Shown: positions 8,409 through 17,969, numbered from the stretch's first letter. The stretch is 64,000 nt of DNA from Methylobacterium sp. Leaf108 (GCF_001423265.1 NZ_LMND01000001.1:436128-500127); one strand, 5' to 3'. The notes: generated by a model not told the origin, from the letters alone. Numbers and translations: made by a program.

Positions 8409-10016
8409 TTGGGGACCCTGCGCTTCGTCCTCGGCGACCAGCTCCATCGCCGGATCTCGACCCTGACCGATTGCGACCCCGACCACGACGTCGTCCTCAT
8501 CGTCGAGGTGATGGCGGAGGCGACCTATGTCCGCCACCACAAGCAGAAGATCGCCTTCCTGTTCTCGGCCATGCGCCATTTCGCGGCCGAGCTCGAGGCC
8601 GAGGGGCTGAGGGTCGACTACGTCCGCCTCGACGACCCCGGCAATAAAGGATCCTTCACCGGCGAGCTGGAGCGCGCGCTCGCACGCCACGCCTGCGACC
8701 GCGTGGTGGTCACCGAGCCCGGCGAGTGGCGGGTGCTGTCGATGATGGAGGCCTGGCGCGAGGACCTCGCCGTGCCGGTGGAGATCCGCCCCGACAACCG
8801 CTTCCTGTGCCCGCGCGCCGAGTTCGCCGATTGGGCCGGCGACCGCCGCAGCCTGCGGATGGAGACGTTCTATCGCGGCATGCGCAAGCGCACCGGCCTC
8901 CTGATGGAGAACGGCGAGCCGGCGGGCGGGCAGTGGAACTTCGACCACGACAACCGCAAGCGCCTGCCCAAGGGCCACCGCCCGCCCGAGCGCCCGCGCT
9001 TTGCCCCCGATGCCGTCACCCGCGAGGTCCTGGCGCTGGTCGAGGCCCGCTTCGCCGAGCATTTCGGCGACCTCGACGGGTTCGGCTGGCCGGTGACGCG
9101 GCAGGACGCCTTGAGCGCGCTGGCGCATTTCATCGCCGACTGCCTGCCGACCTTCGGCGACTACCAGGACGCCATGAAGACCGGCGCGCCGTTCCTCGCC
9201 CACTCGCTGATCTCGCCGGCCCTCAACGCCGGCCTGCTCACGGCGGAGGAGGTCTGCCTCGCGGCCGAACGCGCCTACAAGGAGGGTGCGGCGCCCCTCA
9301 ACTGCGTCGAGGGCTTCATCCGCCAGATCCTCGGGTGGCGCGAGTACGTGCGCGGTCTCTACTGGGCGCGGATGCCCGAGTACGCGGCCACGAACGCCTT
9401 GGCCGCCAAGCGCGACCTGCCGTGGTTCTACTGGTCCGGCGAGACACGGATGAACTGCCTCGCCCAATGCATCGGCGAGACCAGGGCCCACGCCTACGCC
9501 CACCACATCCAGCGCCTGATGGTGACGGGCAACTTCGCGCTCCTGGCCGGGATCGCGCCCGCCCAGGTCGAGGAATGGTACCTCGTCGTCTATGCCGACG
9601 CCTACGAATGGGTGGAACTGCCCAACGTCCACGGCATGGCGCTCTGGGCCGACGGCGGCGTCATGGGCTCGAAACCCTATGCGGCGTCGGGCGCCTACAT
9701 CAACCGGATGTCCGACTACTGCGGCACCTGCACCTACGACGTATCCGCCAAGGCCGGGCCCGAGGCCTGCCCGTTCAACTATCTCTACTGGAACTTCCTG
9801 ATCGAGAACGCGGAGCGCCTCGAACCCAATCCGCGCATGGGGATGCCCTATCGCAACCTCGCCCGGATGGACGAGGCGCGCCGGGCCGAGATCGTGGCCG
9901 ATGCGCAGAGGTTCCTCGACGGCCTCGAGAGCCGGCCGCCCCCGGGAGACCTCACAACGGCCTCCAAAGGGTCAGCGACACGTAGGGGCCGGCGCTCGCC
10001 CGCCCGCTCTCCATGA
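8409..10016 (+). CDS. phrB: Iron-sulfur (6-4) photolyase / bacterial cryptochrome (PhrB-like)
   Basis: This 535-residue flavoprotein belongs to the FeS-BCP branch of photolyases, which repair (6-4) photoproducts with light. Four cysteines fall at residues 350, 438, 441 and 454 when counting from the TTG at 8409. As I recall, these are the positions of the [4Fe-4S] ligands in Agrobacterium PhrB, which supports the TTG start. The N-terminal LRFVLGDQLH and the FAD-binding half (GWREYVRGLYW, MVTGNFALL) are intact. It is coupled to the SDR gene upstream. Its 3' end overlaps the convergent BcsS-like gene by 65 bp. Confidence 0.93.
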   Translation: MGTLRFVLGDQLHRRISTLTDCDPDHDVVLIVEVMAEATYVRHHKQKIAFLFSAMRHFAAELEAEGLRVDYVRLDDPGNKGSFTGELERALARHACDRVVVTEPGEWRVLSMMEAWREDLAVPVEIRPDNRFLCPRAEFADWAGDRRSLRMETFYRGMRKRTGLLMENGEPAGGQWNFDHDNRKRLPKGHRPPERPRFAPDAVTREVLALVEARFAEHFGDLDGFGWPVTRQDALSALAHFIADCLPTFGDYQDAMKTGAPFLAHSLISPALNAGLLTAEEVCLAAERAYKEGAAPLNCVEGFIRQILGWREYVRGLYWARMPEYAATNALAAKRDLPWFYWSGETRMNCLAQCIGETRAHAYAHHIQRLMVTGNFALLAGIAPAQVEEWYLVVYADAYEWVELPNVHGMALWADGGVMGSKPYAASGAYINRMSDYCGTCTYDVSAKAGPEACPFNYLYWNFLIENAERLEPNPRMGMPYRNLARMDEARRAEIVADAQRFLDGLESRPPPGDLTTASKGSATRRGRRSPARSP

Positions 10017-10701
10017 GGACGCCGGCCGAGACGCGGCAACGCAGATCGCCGACTTCGAGATCGGTGGCGTGGAGGCCGAGGCTGGTCTTGCGGTAGCCGG
10101 TCTCGTCGACGTAGAACGCCGCCTCCGGCCCGACGGAGGCGCCCCAGGCGCGCCACCCGTACGACAGCCGGCCCCAGGCATGGCCGCGGGCCGAGCCGAG
10201 GATCAGCGTGGCGGTGAGCAGGGTGTCCTCGCTCGGACGGGCCCAGACCTCGCCGTGGATGCGCAGGCCCGGCCGGGCCGGCAGGAACGCGGCTCCTCCC
10301 GGACCCGACAGGCTCTCGATCGACCCCTCCGGTCCGGCGAAGAGTGCGACGACGCCCCAGTCGGCGACCCATTGATACCCGGCGAGGGCCGCTCCCAGCA
10401 TCGTCCAGCGCGTCAGGATGGTCGGCCGAGCCCCGGCGAGAGAGGGTCCGCGCTCGCCTCGGCGCCCGGTCCCGAGGCTGGCGAGGGCCACGAACCCGTC
10501 GCGGTCGATCCGGTCCGCGGCGACCTTGGCGCCGACCGTGACGAATCCCGACGGCCCGGCCTCGAGGCTCCCGAAGATCACCGTCGACAGGGGATACTCC
10601 CCGGCCCGGGCCGAGGCCGCCCCGCCGAGGACGGGGGCGACGATCAGGAGAGTCCTCAGGGCCCGGCGGCGGGATCGGCGACGGACCGTCGGTGCGGCCA
10701 C
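9952..10701 (-). CDS. bcsS: BcsS-like cellulose biosynthesis-associated outer-membrane protein
   Basis: This 249-residue protein has a basic N-terminus (RRRSRRR), a hydrophobic core and an AxA cleavage site before GEYPLS, so it is exported. The remainder is rich in alternating glycine/aromatic strands and contains ETGYRKTSLGLHATDLEVG and a GPYVSLTLW ending, which resemble the CBP_BcsS family. I chose the GTG at 10701 because AGGAG lies 10 bp upstream. The longer frame begins at a TTG at 10773 without a ribosome site. No bcsA/B/C genes are in the window, so its role here is unclear. Confidence 0.6.
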   Translation of the reverse strand: MAAPTVRRRSRRRALRTLLIVAPVLGGAASARAGEYPLSTVIFGSLEAGPSGFVTVGAKVAADRIDRDGFVALASLGTGRRGERGPSLAGARPTILTRWTMLGAALAGYQWVADWGVVALFAGPEGSIESLSGPGGAAFLPARPGLRIHGEVWARPSEDTLLTATLILGSARGHAWGRLSYGWRAWGASVGPEAAFYVDETGYRKTSLGLHATDLEVGDLRCRVSAGVLMESGRASAGPYVSLTLWRPL

Positions 10702-11032
10702 GGGAACGATGCTCCTGGCAGAGGCCGCCGCGGGACGGCCGACCTCCAGATTGCATCGTATTTCTCGTTGCAACTCAATCGATATCGCGTTTTTCTGCGG
10801 TACACGCTGTGCCGAACCGGCGGAACGCAGACAAACTCACCGCCTTTATTGACCTGATCGATATTTGTCTTGTTTCTATACCTCAGGTTGCGTCACCCGG
10901 TTCCAATGACCGCCCGGTCCCGGATCGCCCGCCGAATCGGTACCGGGCATGGCCGACCGGCGGCCGCCGCTTGGCGTCGGGGCCCGACTAGGATAGAGCC
11001 CGCGCCGGGACAGCAGCCGATGGCCGATCTTC
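10702..11032. other. Divergent intergenic region, bcsS-like / exoD
   Basis: This 331-bp gap separates two divergently transcribed genes and contains an unusually AT-rich patch around 10755-10890 where promoters for both directions are expected. A TTGACC near 10849 is the best -35 candidate towards exoD, but no well-spaced -10 follows. An ATG at 11020 is out of frame with exoD. I see no RNA gene or repeat. Confidence 0.5.
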
Positions 11033-11635
11033 TTGACTTCAGGCGCACGAACATCCGACGTCCTCACCGTCCTGGCGGCGCAGGAAGGTGACAGGCTGAC
11101 CGTCGGCGACATCGTCGCCGTCCTGCGGGACCGCGCCTTCGCCCTCCTCATCGTCATCCTCGGCCTGCCCAACTGCCTGCCGATGCCGCCGCCGATCCCG
11201 CTGGTGTGCGGTCTGCTGCTCCTCCTCGTGGCGTTCCAGATCATGATCGGCATGGCCGCGCCGTGGCTGCCGAAGATGCTGCTCGGGCGCTCGGTGGCGC
11301 GCAGCGACGTCGAGCGCGCAGCCAAGCGGGCGGTGCCGCTGCTGCGGCGGCTGGAGCGGTGGTCGCGGCCGCGCCTCAGCCTGTTCGAGACGCCGCTGGG
11401 CATGCGCACTGTCGGGCTGATCGTCCTGACGCTGTCGCTGGCCTTGATCGTGGCCGCACCCTTCATCGGCCAGATCCCGCTGGGGATCGCGATCTGCCTC
11501 GTGGGCCTCGGCCTCGTCGAGCGCGACGGCCTCGTGGTGATGGTCGGCCTCGGGGTCGGCGTCATCGGCGTGCTGTTGAACGCCGGCTTCGTCTACGCCA
11601 TCGTGACCGGGATCATGGAACTGCTCAGCCTGTAG
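11033..11635 (+). CDS. exoD: ExoD-family exopolysaccharide synthesis membrane protein
   Basis: This 200-residue inner-membrane protein shows the ExoD pattern: an N-terminal TSDVL..GDRLTVGDIVAVLRDRAF region, then the hydrophobic LIVILGLPNCLPMPP motif and three to four membrane segments. ExoD proteins influence exopolysaccharide production and alkali tolerance in rhizobia. The only in-frame start is a TTG at 11033, with no clear ribosome site. A nearby ATG at 11020 is in another frame, so a sequencing or natural frameshift at the start cannot be excluded. Confidence 0.78.
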   Translation: MTSGARTSDVLTVLAAQEGDRLTVGDIVAVLRDRAFALLIVILGLPNCLPMPPPIPLVCGLLLLLVAFQIMIGMAAPWLPKMLLGRSVARSDVERAAKRAVPLLRRLERWSRPRLSLFETPLGMRTVGLIVLTLSLALIVAAPFIGQIPLGIAICLVGLGLVERDGLVVMVGLGVGVIGVLLNAGFVYAIVTGIMELLSL

Positions 11636-11653
11636 CGATCGGACGCCGGGCCC

Positions 11654-12520
11654 TCAGGCCTCCAGGTGGCGCCGGCGCAGGAGCCTGAGGAGCAGGCCGC
11701 CGCGGGTGCCCACCAGCAGCGAGACGAGGTAGAGCGCCCCGGCCGACAGCACGATGGCCGGGCCGGTGGGAAGGTCGGCGTGGTACGACAGGCTCAGGCC
11801 CGTCAGGCTGGCGATCATCGCGAGACCCATCGAGACCGGGATCAGGCCGCTGAGGTCCGCCGCCCAGAGGCGGGCGGTGATCGCGGGCAGCAGCATCAGC
11901 CCCACCGCCAGCAGCGTGCCGAGCGCCTGGAAGCCGCCGACGAGGTTCATCACCACGAGGCCGAGGAAGGCGTAATGCACAGGCCCGCCGGCGCGGCTGA
12001 CGCTGCGCAGGAACAGCGGGTCGACGCATTCCATCACCAGCGGCCGGTACAGGGCGGCCAGCGCGAACAGCGTCACCGTGGCGATGCCGCCCAGCAGTAG
12101 CAGCGCCGGGTCGTCGAGCGCCAGCACCGTGCCGAACAGGATGTGCAGGAGGTCGATCTGCGAGCCCCTGAGCGACACGAGCAGGACGCCGGCGGCCAGG
12201 GAGATCAGATAGAAGGCGGCGAGACTCGCGTCCTCCTTGATCACGGTGGAGCGGGTGACGAACCCGGCGAGCAGCGCCACCGCGAGGCCGGCGGCCAGCC
12301 CCCCGAGCGTCATCGCCGGCAGCGACAGGCCGGCCACGAGGAAGCCCACCGCCGCCCCGGGCAGGATCGCGTGGCTCATCGCCTCGGTCATGAGGCTCAT
12401 GCGCCGCAGCATCAGGAACACCCCCACGGGGGGGGCCGACAGCGACAAGGCGAGGCAGCCCACGAGGGCGCGGCGCATGAACGCGAATTCGAGGAACGGT
12501 CCGAAGACGAGGTCGATCAC
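11654..12520 (-). CDS. znuB: Zinc ABC transporter permease ZnuB
   Basis: This 288-residue permease has about eight membrane segments and typical ABC-3 family sequences, including RRMSLMTEAMSHAILPGAA near the N-terminus and GGFQALGTLLAVGLMLLPA later. With ZnuC it imports zinc (or manganese) delivered by a periplasmic binding protein, whose gene is not in the window. The GTG start at 12520 overlaps the znuC stop as GTGA, indicating translational coupling. Divergent zur supports zinc as substrate. Confidence 0.85.
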   Translation of the reverse strand: MIDLVFGPFLEFAFMRRALVGCLALSLSAPPVGVFLMLRRMSLMTEAMSHAILPGAAVGFLVAGLSLPAMTLGGLAAGLAVALLAGFVTRSTVIKEDASLAAFYLISLAAGVLLVSLRGSQIDLLHILFGTVLALDDPALLLLGGIATVTLFALAALYRPLVMECVDPLFLRSVSRAGGPVHYAFLGLVVMNLVGGFQALGTLLAVGLMLLPAITARLWAADLSGLIPVSMGLAMIASLTGLSLSYHADLPTGPAIVLSAGALYLVSLLVGTRGGLLLRLLRRRHLEA

Positions 12521-13404
12521 GCGGCGTGCCCGTGGTCGTGCCGATGCGGGCCGTGCCCGTCCCCGTGTGAAGGCCCGTGCGAATGGCCGTCTCCGGCAGC
12601 GCCGGGGGGAAGCGGGCCGTGGCCGTGGTGGTCGTCGCGCGCGCAGATCGCCGCCCCCTCGTCCCAGGCCTCGGACAGGCTCTGGGCCCGGGCGAGGTTG
12701 CGGGGGGTGAGGACGCTGGCGGTGGGCCCCCAGGCCACGGGCTCGCGGGCGAGCAGCAGGGTGGTGGGAAAATGCGCCGTGACCTGGCCGAGGTCGTGCA
12801 GGGCCGCGACGATGGTGCGGCCCTGGCCGTGCCAGGTCCGGATCAGCGCCAGCAGGTCCTGCGTCGTGCGACCGTCGACCCCCGAGAACGGCTCGTCGAG
12901 GAGGATGACCGAGGCCTCCTGCAGGATCAGCCGAGCGAACAGGGCGCGCTGGAACTGCCCGCCCGAGAGCGTCCCGATCGGGCGATCGGCGAAGCCGTCG
13001 AGGCCGACCGCCGACAGGGCGGCGAGCAGGTCCGGCCGGTGCCGACGCAGGCTCCGCCACGGGCCGAAGCGCCGCCACAGGCCCATGGCGGCCAGATCGA
13101 GCACCGAGAGTGGAAAGCTGCGGTCGATCTCCGCCGCCTGCGGCAGATAGGCGATGGTGTCGGCCCGGCCCGGCCGCGCGATCGCCCCGTCGAGGCAGGC
13201 GATCTCGCCGACGATGCCCTTCAGGAGCGTCGACTTGCCGGCCCCGTTGGGGCCGACGAGGGCGAGCAGGGCGCCGCCCGGAACCGTCCCGTCGAGGTGA
13301 TGCACCGCCGGGTGCCGGTCGTAGCCGAGCGTGACGCCCCGCAGCACGATGTCGCCGGGGGGCGGACGCGACATCGGCGCGCCGCTCGTCACCGTCCGCG
13401 TCAT
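12517..13404 (-). CDS. znuC: Zinc ABC transporter ATP-binding protein ZnuC with histidine-rich tail
   Basis: This 295-residue ATPase has Walker A GPNGAGKST (51-59), the LSGGQFQRA signature, the Walker B VILLDEPFSGVD and the switch histidine in ALHDLGQ. The last 40 or so residues are packed with histidines in HGH and HSHGPSHG clusters, which probably buffer or sense zinc. The ATG at 13404 overlaps the stop of a 36-codon gene upstream as ATGA. That overlap favours this start over the ATG at 13374. Confidence 0.88.
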   Translation of the reverse strand: MTRTVTSGAPMSRPPPGDIVLRGVTLGYDRHPAVHHLDGTVPGGALLALVGPNGAGKSTLLKGIVGEIACLDGAIARPGRADTIAYLPQAAEIDRSFPLSVLDLAAMGLWRRFGPWRSLRRHRPDLLAALSAVGLDGFADRPIGTLSGGQFQRALFARLILQEASVILLDEPFSGVDGRTTQDLLALIRTWHGQGRTIVAALHDLGQVTAHFPTTLLLAREPVAWGPTASVLTPRNLARAQSLSEAWDEGAAICARDDHHGHGPLPPGAAGDGHSHGPSHGDGHGPHRHDHGHAA

Positions 13405-13511
13405 TGCCAGGCCCAGACGATCGCGACCCAGAGCAGGCCGCTCAACAGGCCCGCGGCGGAAAACCGCGCGAGGGCGCTGGCCTGGAACAGGGAACGGCGC
13501 GGAACGGTCAT
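13401..13511 (-). CDS. Small membrane protein upstream of znuC (36 aa)
   Basis: An ATG at 13511 opens a 36-codon frame that ends in a TGA overlapping the znuC ATG as ATGA. The product has a basic N-terminus (MTVPRRSLFQ) and one hydrophobic helix ending in WVAIVWAWQ, as expected for a single-pass inner-membrane miniprotein. There is no strong ribosome site. The coupling to znuC and position just behind the Zur-box candidate suggest a zinc-transport accessory role. I do not recognise the family. Confidence 0.5.
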   Translation of the reverse strand: MTVPRRSLFQASALARFSAAGLLSGLLWVAIVWAWQ

Positions 13512-13617
13512 GCGGTCACGGGTTCGGATCATGAGGTCGGGTCTTGGGGTCGGGTCGCCGGTTTGGGTCTTGGGAGGTCGTTTGCCCGAACGGGAGCGTC
13601 GGATTATGGTTCAGGGC

Positions 13618-13632
13618 TGATACACTGTAACA
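13618..13632. promoter_or_regulatory. Candidate Zur box
   Basis: The 15-mer TGATACACTGTAACA is a 7-1-7 near-palindrome with a single mismatched pair. It resembles alphaproteobacterial Fur/Zur operators (TGTTATAnTATAACA type). It lies in the divergent gap between the zinc-uptake genes (leftward) and zur (rightward), where one operator could control both. Confidence 0.65.
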
Positions 13633-13742
13633 CCCGCCGGGTTCAATCGGCCCGGGGCCGCGCTCCCGGCCGGTCGGGGATGGGGTGCTCTGGCGGGACG
13701 GGTCCGAGGACGACGGCGAGAACAGAGGCTAGGGACAACGGG

Positions 13743-14237
13743 ATGCACGACCACGCCACCGGATCATCGGACGGTGCCGGGCATGGCGCCTGCGGCGCGA
13801 ACGTGGTGGCGCGGGCCGAGCGCCTGTGCCGGGACCGCGACCTGCAGTTCACCCGCCTGCGCCGCGACGTCCTCGAGACCGTCGCCGCCCAGACGCGGCC
13901 GATGGGTGCCTACGACATCGCCGAGCGGCTGAGCGCCCAGGGCCGCCGGGTCGCGGCGGTGTCGGTCTACCGCGCCCTCGACTTCCTGGGCGAGCACGGC
14001 CTCGTCCACCGGATCGCCAGCCGCAACGCCTTCGTCTCCTGCGGCCACGAGCACGGCGAGTCGGCCAAGCTCGTCTTCCTGATCTGCCGCACCTGCGGAG
14101 CCATCGACGAGACCACGGCCCCGGCCGTCGAGACCGCCCTCGACCGCACCCTGGTGCAGGCCGGCTTCAAGCCCTTCGGTCGCATCCTCGAAGTCGAGGG
14201 CGAGTGCGGCGCCTGTCAGGAGCGGACCGCGGCCTGA
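13743..14237 (+). CDS. zur: Zinc uptake regulator Zur (Fur family)
   Basis: This 164-residue metalloregulator has a winged-helix domain with the recognition segment [12 protein letters not shown]. Structural zinc-binding CxxC pairs are at C115/C118 (ICRTCG) and C155/C158 (CGAC), and the HEHGES segment provides further ligands. It would repress the adjacent znu genes when zinc is plentiful. The ATG at 13743 follows an AGGG ribosome site. The sister gene irr of the same superfamily is at 51081-51593. Confidence 0.9.
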   Translation: MHDHATGSSDGAGHGACGANVVARAERLCRDRDLQFTRLRRDVLETVAAQTRPMGAYDIAERLSAQGRRVAAVSVYRALDFLGEHGLVHRIASRNAFVSCGHEHGESAKLVFLICRTCGAIDETTAPAVETALDRTLVQAGFKPFGRILEVEGECGACQERTAA

Positions 14238-14362
14238 AGCGGCCGCGATCGAGTCCGGAGGCGCTGGGGGCGTGGTGCCCGCGAACTGGACGAACGGCCC
14301 GCGCACGCCCACCTACCGCCGATCTCTTCCCGCCAGCCCTTCGATCCGCCACGGAGCGATCC

Positions 14363-14929
14363 TTGCCCCATTCCGAATCCGGCCCGCCGCAGATGCACGC
14401 CACCACCATCCTCATGGTCCGCAAGGGCGGGCGCGTGGTCATCGGCGGCGACGGCCAGGTCAGCCTCGGGCAGACCATCGTCAAGGGCAACGCCCGCAAG
14501 GTCCGGCGGCTGGCCAAGGGATCGGTGATCGGGGGATTCGCCGGGGCGACGGCGGACGCCTTCACGCTGTTCGAGCGGCTGGAGGCCAAGCTCGACCAAT
14601 ACCCGGGCCAGCTCACCCGCGCCTGCGTCGAGCTGACCAAGGACTGGCGCACCGACCGCTACCTGCGCCGGCTCGAGGCGATGATGCTGGTGGCCGACAA
14701 GGACGTGAGCCTGCTGCTCTCGGGGGCCGGCGACGTCCTCGAGCCGGAGCGCGGCGTCATGGCGATCGGCTCGGGCGGAAACTACGCCCTGGCCGCGGCG
14801 CGGGCCCTGGAGGACGGCGAGCACGACGCCGAAGCCATCGTGCGCAGGGCGATGGGTATCGCAGCCGAAATTTGCGTTTACACAAATGAGAATCTCGTGA
14901 TCGAATCCCTGAGTAGCGAATCCGTTTGA
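14363..14929 (+). CDS. hslV: ATP-dependent protease subunit HslV
   Basis: This peptidase subunit of the HslUV proteasome-like complex has a short propeptide before the active-site threonine (T14 in [12 protein letters not shown]). The mature chain matches the family ([40 protein letters not shown]). I prefer the TTG at 14363 because GGAG lies 6 bp upstream. The ATG at 14393 has no ribosome site but would also keep the catalytic threonine. Its partner hslU lies 3 kb downstream on the same strand, separated by two other genes. Confidence 0.92.
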   Translation: MPHSESGPPQMHATTILMVRKGGRVVIGGDGQVSLGQTIVKGNARKVRRLAKGSVIGGFAGATADAFTLFERLEAKLDQYPGQLTRACVELTKDWRTDRYLRRLEAMMLVADKDVSLLLSGAGDVLEPERGVMAIGSGGNYALAAARALEDGEHDAEAIVRRAMGIAAEICVYTNENLVIESLSSESV

Positions 14930-15011
14930 GCGATCTCTGTCTTCGTTAACCCTGTCGCAAAGCCTCTACCTTTATGTCGGTCCATCGAATGGTGCCCGAT
15001 GGAGAGCGGCG

Positions 15012-16682
15012 ATGCGGATCCGGTCTAAAATCTTGGTGTTCGTCGCTGCTTGCAGCTTGATGACGGTGGTGATCGCCGCGATCAGCTTGTCGACCCTGAG
15101 CACCTTCAACACCGCGATCACCGAGGCCAAGCAGGCCTCGCAGCGCGCCCTCAACGCGGCCAACCTCAACCGCCTCGTCACCGGCGTGGTGGTGGAAGCC
15201 CGCGGCATCTACGCGGCCAAGGACACCGCCGACGCGAAGAAGTACGCCGAGCGCCTGCTCAAGAACCTCTCGGCCATGAACGCCCTGCTCACCGAATGGG
15301 CGCCCACCGTGCCCGACAGCGAGCGCGTCCTGTTCGACCGCGTCGTCACGGGTGCGGCCGACTTCACCGTCCTGCGCAAGGAGACGGCGCGCCTGGGCAC
15401 CGAGGTCGCACCGGCGGCGGCGGCGGCACAGGGCTTCAACGAACTCAACCGCGCCAACCGGCAGGCCTTCCAGGACAGCATCGACGCCCTGGTCACGAGC
15501 GGCCGGGCAACGGTGGACGCGATCGACCGCCAGACCGACGTGCTCTACGACCAGCGCTTCATGCTGCTGGTGGGGATCACGATCGCCGGCGGCCTCGGCA
15601 GCCTTCTCATCGGCGGCATCGTCGGCAACCGCATGATCGCCCGGCCCCTCACCCAGGTCTCCCAGGCGATCGGGCGCCTGTCGGCGGGCGACCACGACCT
15701 GCCGCCGGTCAAGGCCGGCAAGGACGAGATCGGGGCGATCTGGGCGAGCATGGCGGTCTTTGCGGCGACGATGCGCGAGAGCACCACCCTGCGCGCGCAC
15801 CAGGACCAGGTCACGGCCTCCGCCCAGGACCGCCGCCGCACCGAGATGTCGTCCCTGGCCGACGGCTTCCAGGGCAGCGTCGGGGAGCTGGTGCGGACGC
15901 TGGCCACCGCCGCCACCGAAATGGAACGCACCGCCCAGGCCATGGCCGCCGATGCCGACCAGACCAACCGCCAGTCGAACGCCGTGATGTCGGCGGCCAA
16001 CGAGACCGCCATGAACGTCCAGTCGGTGGCCGCCGCCACCGAGGAGCTGGCCGCCACCGCCAACGAGATCGGCATGCAGGTCGCCCAGACCTCCGCCGCC
16101 GCCGCCGGTGCCGTGGAAAGCGCCAAGCGGACCAACGCCCGCGTCCAGGCCCTGGCCGACAGCGCCTCCCGGATCGGCGACGTGGTCGCCCTCATCTCCA
16201 ACATCGCCGGCCAGACCAACCTGCTCGCCCTGAACGCCACCATCGAGGCGGCCCGGGCCGGCGAGGCCGGGCGCGGCTTCGCGGTGGTGGCCGCCGAGGT
16301 GAAGGAACTCGCCTCGCAGACCGCCAAGGCCACCGACGAGATCGGCACCCAGATCGCCGCCATCCAGGAGGCCACCCGCGAGACCGTGAACGCCATCGCC
16401 GAGATCGGCTCCACCATCGGCACCGTCCACGGCATCGCCATCGGCGTCGCCGCGGCGGTGGAGGAGCAGCAGGTCGCCACCCAGGAGATCGCCCGCAGCG
16501 TCAGCGACGCGGCCCGCGGCACCCAGGCCGTCACCGAGACGATGAACCAGGTGCAGGAGGCCGCGGTCCAGGCCGGCGCCCGCGCCTCCCAGGTCCTCGA
16601 CGCGGCCGGAGGCCTCGTGCGGCAGTCGAAGGCGGTGGCCGGCGAGGTCGACCACTTCGTGGGCGGCGTGCGCGCGGCCTGA
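15012..16682 (+). CDS. Methyl-accepting chemotaxis protein
   Basis: This 556-residue chemoreceptor has a membrane segment at about 7-29, a periplasmic helical sensor, a second membrane segment at about 178-205, a HAMP region and a cytoplasmic signalling domain. The conserved hairpin tip lies in [21 protein letters not shown], the site that contacts CheA and CheW. Alanine- and glutamate-rich methylation helices flank it. The ligand is unknown. No che genes are nearby. It sits between hslV and hslU, an unusual place that suggests later insertion. Confidence 0.92.
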   Translation: MRIRSKILVFVAACSLMTVVIAAISLSTLSTFNTAITEAKQASQRALNAANLNRLVTGVVVEARGIYAAKDTADAKKYAERLLKNLSAMNALLTEWAPTVPDSERVLFDRVVTGAADFTVLRKETARLGTEVAPAAAAAQGFNELNRANRQAFQDSIDALVTSGRATVDAIDRQTDVLYDQRFMLLVGITIAGGLGSLLIGGIVGNRMIARPLTQVSQAIGRLSAGDHDLPPVKAGKDEIGAIWASMAVFAATMRESTTLRAHQDQVTASAQDRRRTEMSSLADGFQGSVGELVRTLATAATEMERTAQAMAADADQTNRQSNAVMSAANETAMNVQSVAAATEELAATANEIGMQVAQTSAAAAGAVESAKRTNARVQALADSASRIGDVVALISNIAGQTNLLALNATIEAARAGEAGRGFAVVAAEVKELASQTAKATDEIGTQIAAIQEATRETVNAIAEIGSTIGTVHGIAIGVAAAVEEQQVATQEIARSVSDAARGTQAVTETMNQVQEAAVQAGARASQVLDAAGGLVRQSKAVAGEVDHFVGGVRAA

Positions 16683-16722
16683 GAGCGGCCGGTTCGACGG
16701 GCCGGATCGAGCGCAGCCTAAC

Positions 16723-16763
16723 GAGCAGAGCCTGGCGAGCAGAGCCTGGCGAGCAGAGCCTGG
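16723..16763 (+). repeat. 14-bp tandem repeat, three copies
   Basis: GAGCAGAGCCTGGC is repeated three times head to tail, the last copy diverging at its end, with a degenerate fourth copy just before. It lies in the 193-bp gap downstream of the chemoreceptor gene and may vary in copy number between strains. Confidence 0.85.
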
Positions 16764-16875
16764 AAAGCCGGCGCCGTCGGGCTTAAGTCCCGGTGGTGCG
16801 ACGCCAACCAGCCCCGTTTCCGTTCGTCCCCCACGCCGCCGTCACGGCTCGGCCGTCCCTGCCCGGGGGCGGCCG

Positions 16876-17969
16876 ATGATCGAGACGGCGCTCCTCGACC
16901 GGGCGGTGGCCCGCGGAATCATCACCCAAGCCCAGGCGCACGACCTCGCCGGCCTGTCGCGGGAGACCGTCGACGAGCCGGTGCCCTCCGCCGAGGCGGC
17001 GCGGGACGACGAGCAGCTGCGGCTCGTCACCGGCTTTGCCGACATCTTCGTCACCATCGGCCTCGTCCTGTTCCTCGGCACCGCCGCCTACATCGGCACC
17101 GAGGTCGCCGGGGCGCTGGTCGGCCATGTCCTCGTCGCCGCGATGGCCTGGGGCCTCGCCGAGTTCTTCACCCGCCGCCGGCGGATGGCGCTGCCCAGCA
17201 TCGTCCTGCTGCTGGCCTTTGCCGGCGCCAGCTTCTCGGCGCTGGCCTTCGCCTTCGGCGACGGGAGCGGGCTCGGCGGCTGGGTTCCGGCCCTCGACCT
17301 CTTCGGCTCCGGCGCCGCGAGCCCGGGCGGACTGGCCATCGCCGGGCTCGGGACGCTGGCTCTCTGCGCCCTGCACTACCGGCGCTTCGCCGTCCCCGTC
17401 ACCATCGCGGCGGGAACGGCCGCCCTCGCCGCCACCCTGCTCGGGCTGGCCTTCGCCGCGGCGCCGGAGGCTGCGGCGCGCCACAGCGACGCGCTGTTCG
17501 TCGTCACGGGCCTGGCGGTCTTCGCCCTGGCGATGCGCTACGACCTCGCCGATCCGCACAGGTCCGGCCGCAAGACCGACATCGCGTTCTGGCTGCATCT
17601 GCTGGCCGCGCCGCTGATCGTCCATCCGGTGCTCTCGAACCTCGTCACGGTCACGCAAGGGGCGACGAGTTCCACGGCGGCGCTGACGGTCCTCGCCATC
17701 GTGCTGGTCCTGGCCCTCGTGGCGCTGATCACCGACCGGCGGGCGATCCTGGTGGCGGCGATGGTCTACACCGCGGTCGCCTTCGGCACCCTGATCCGCG
17801 ACGCGGGCCTCGCCAGCCGCTCCCTCCCCTTGAGCCTCATGGCGCTGGGCGCCTTCGTGCTCCTCCTGAGCGCGGGCTGGCATCCCTTGCGCGGGCTCGT
17901 CCTGCGCCTCCTTCCGCGCGGCCTCTCCGCCCGGCTGCCCCATCCTCTCGCCCACCCTCCCGGAACCCG

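Noticed and set aside
7564..8466. Plus-strand frame overlapping the SDR gene
   Set aside because: Its composition is arginine/glycine-rich noise. The SDR frame carries clear motifs and a ribosome site.
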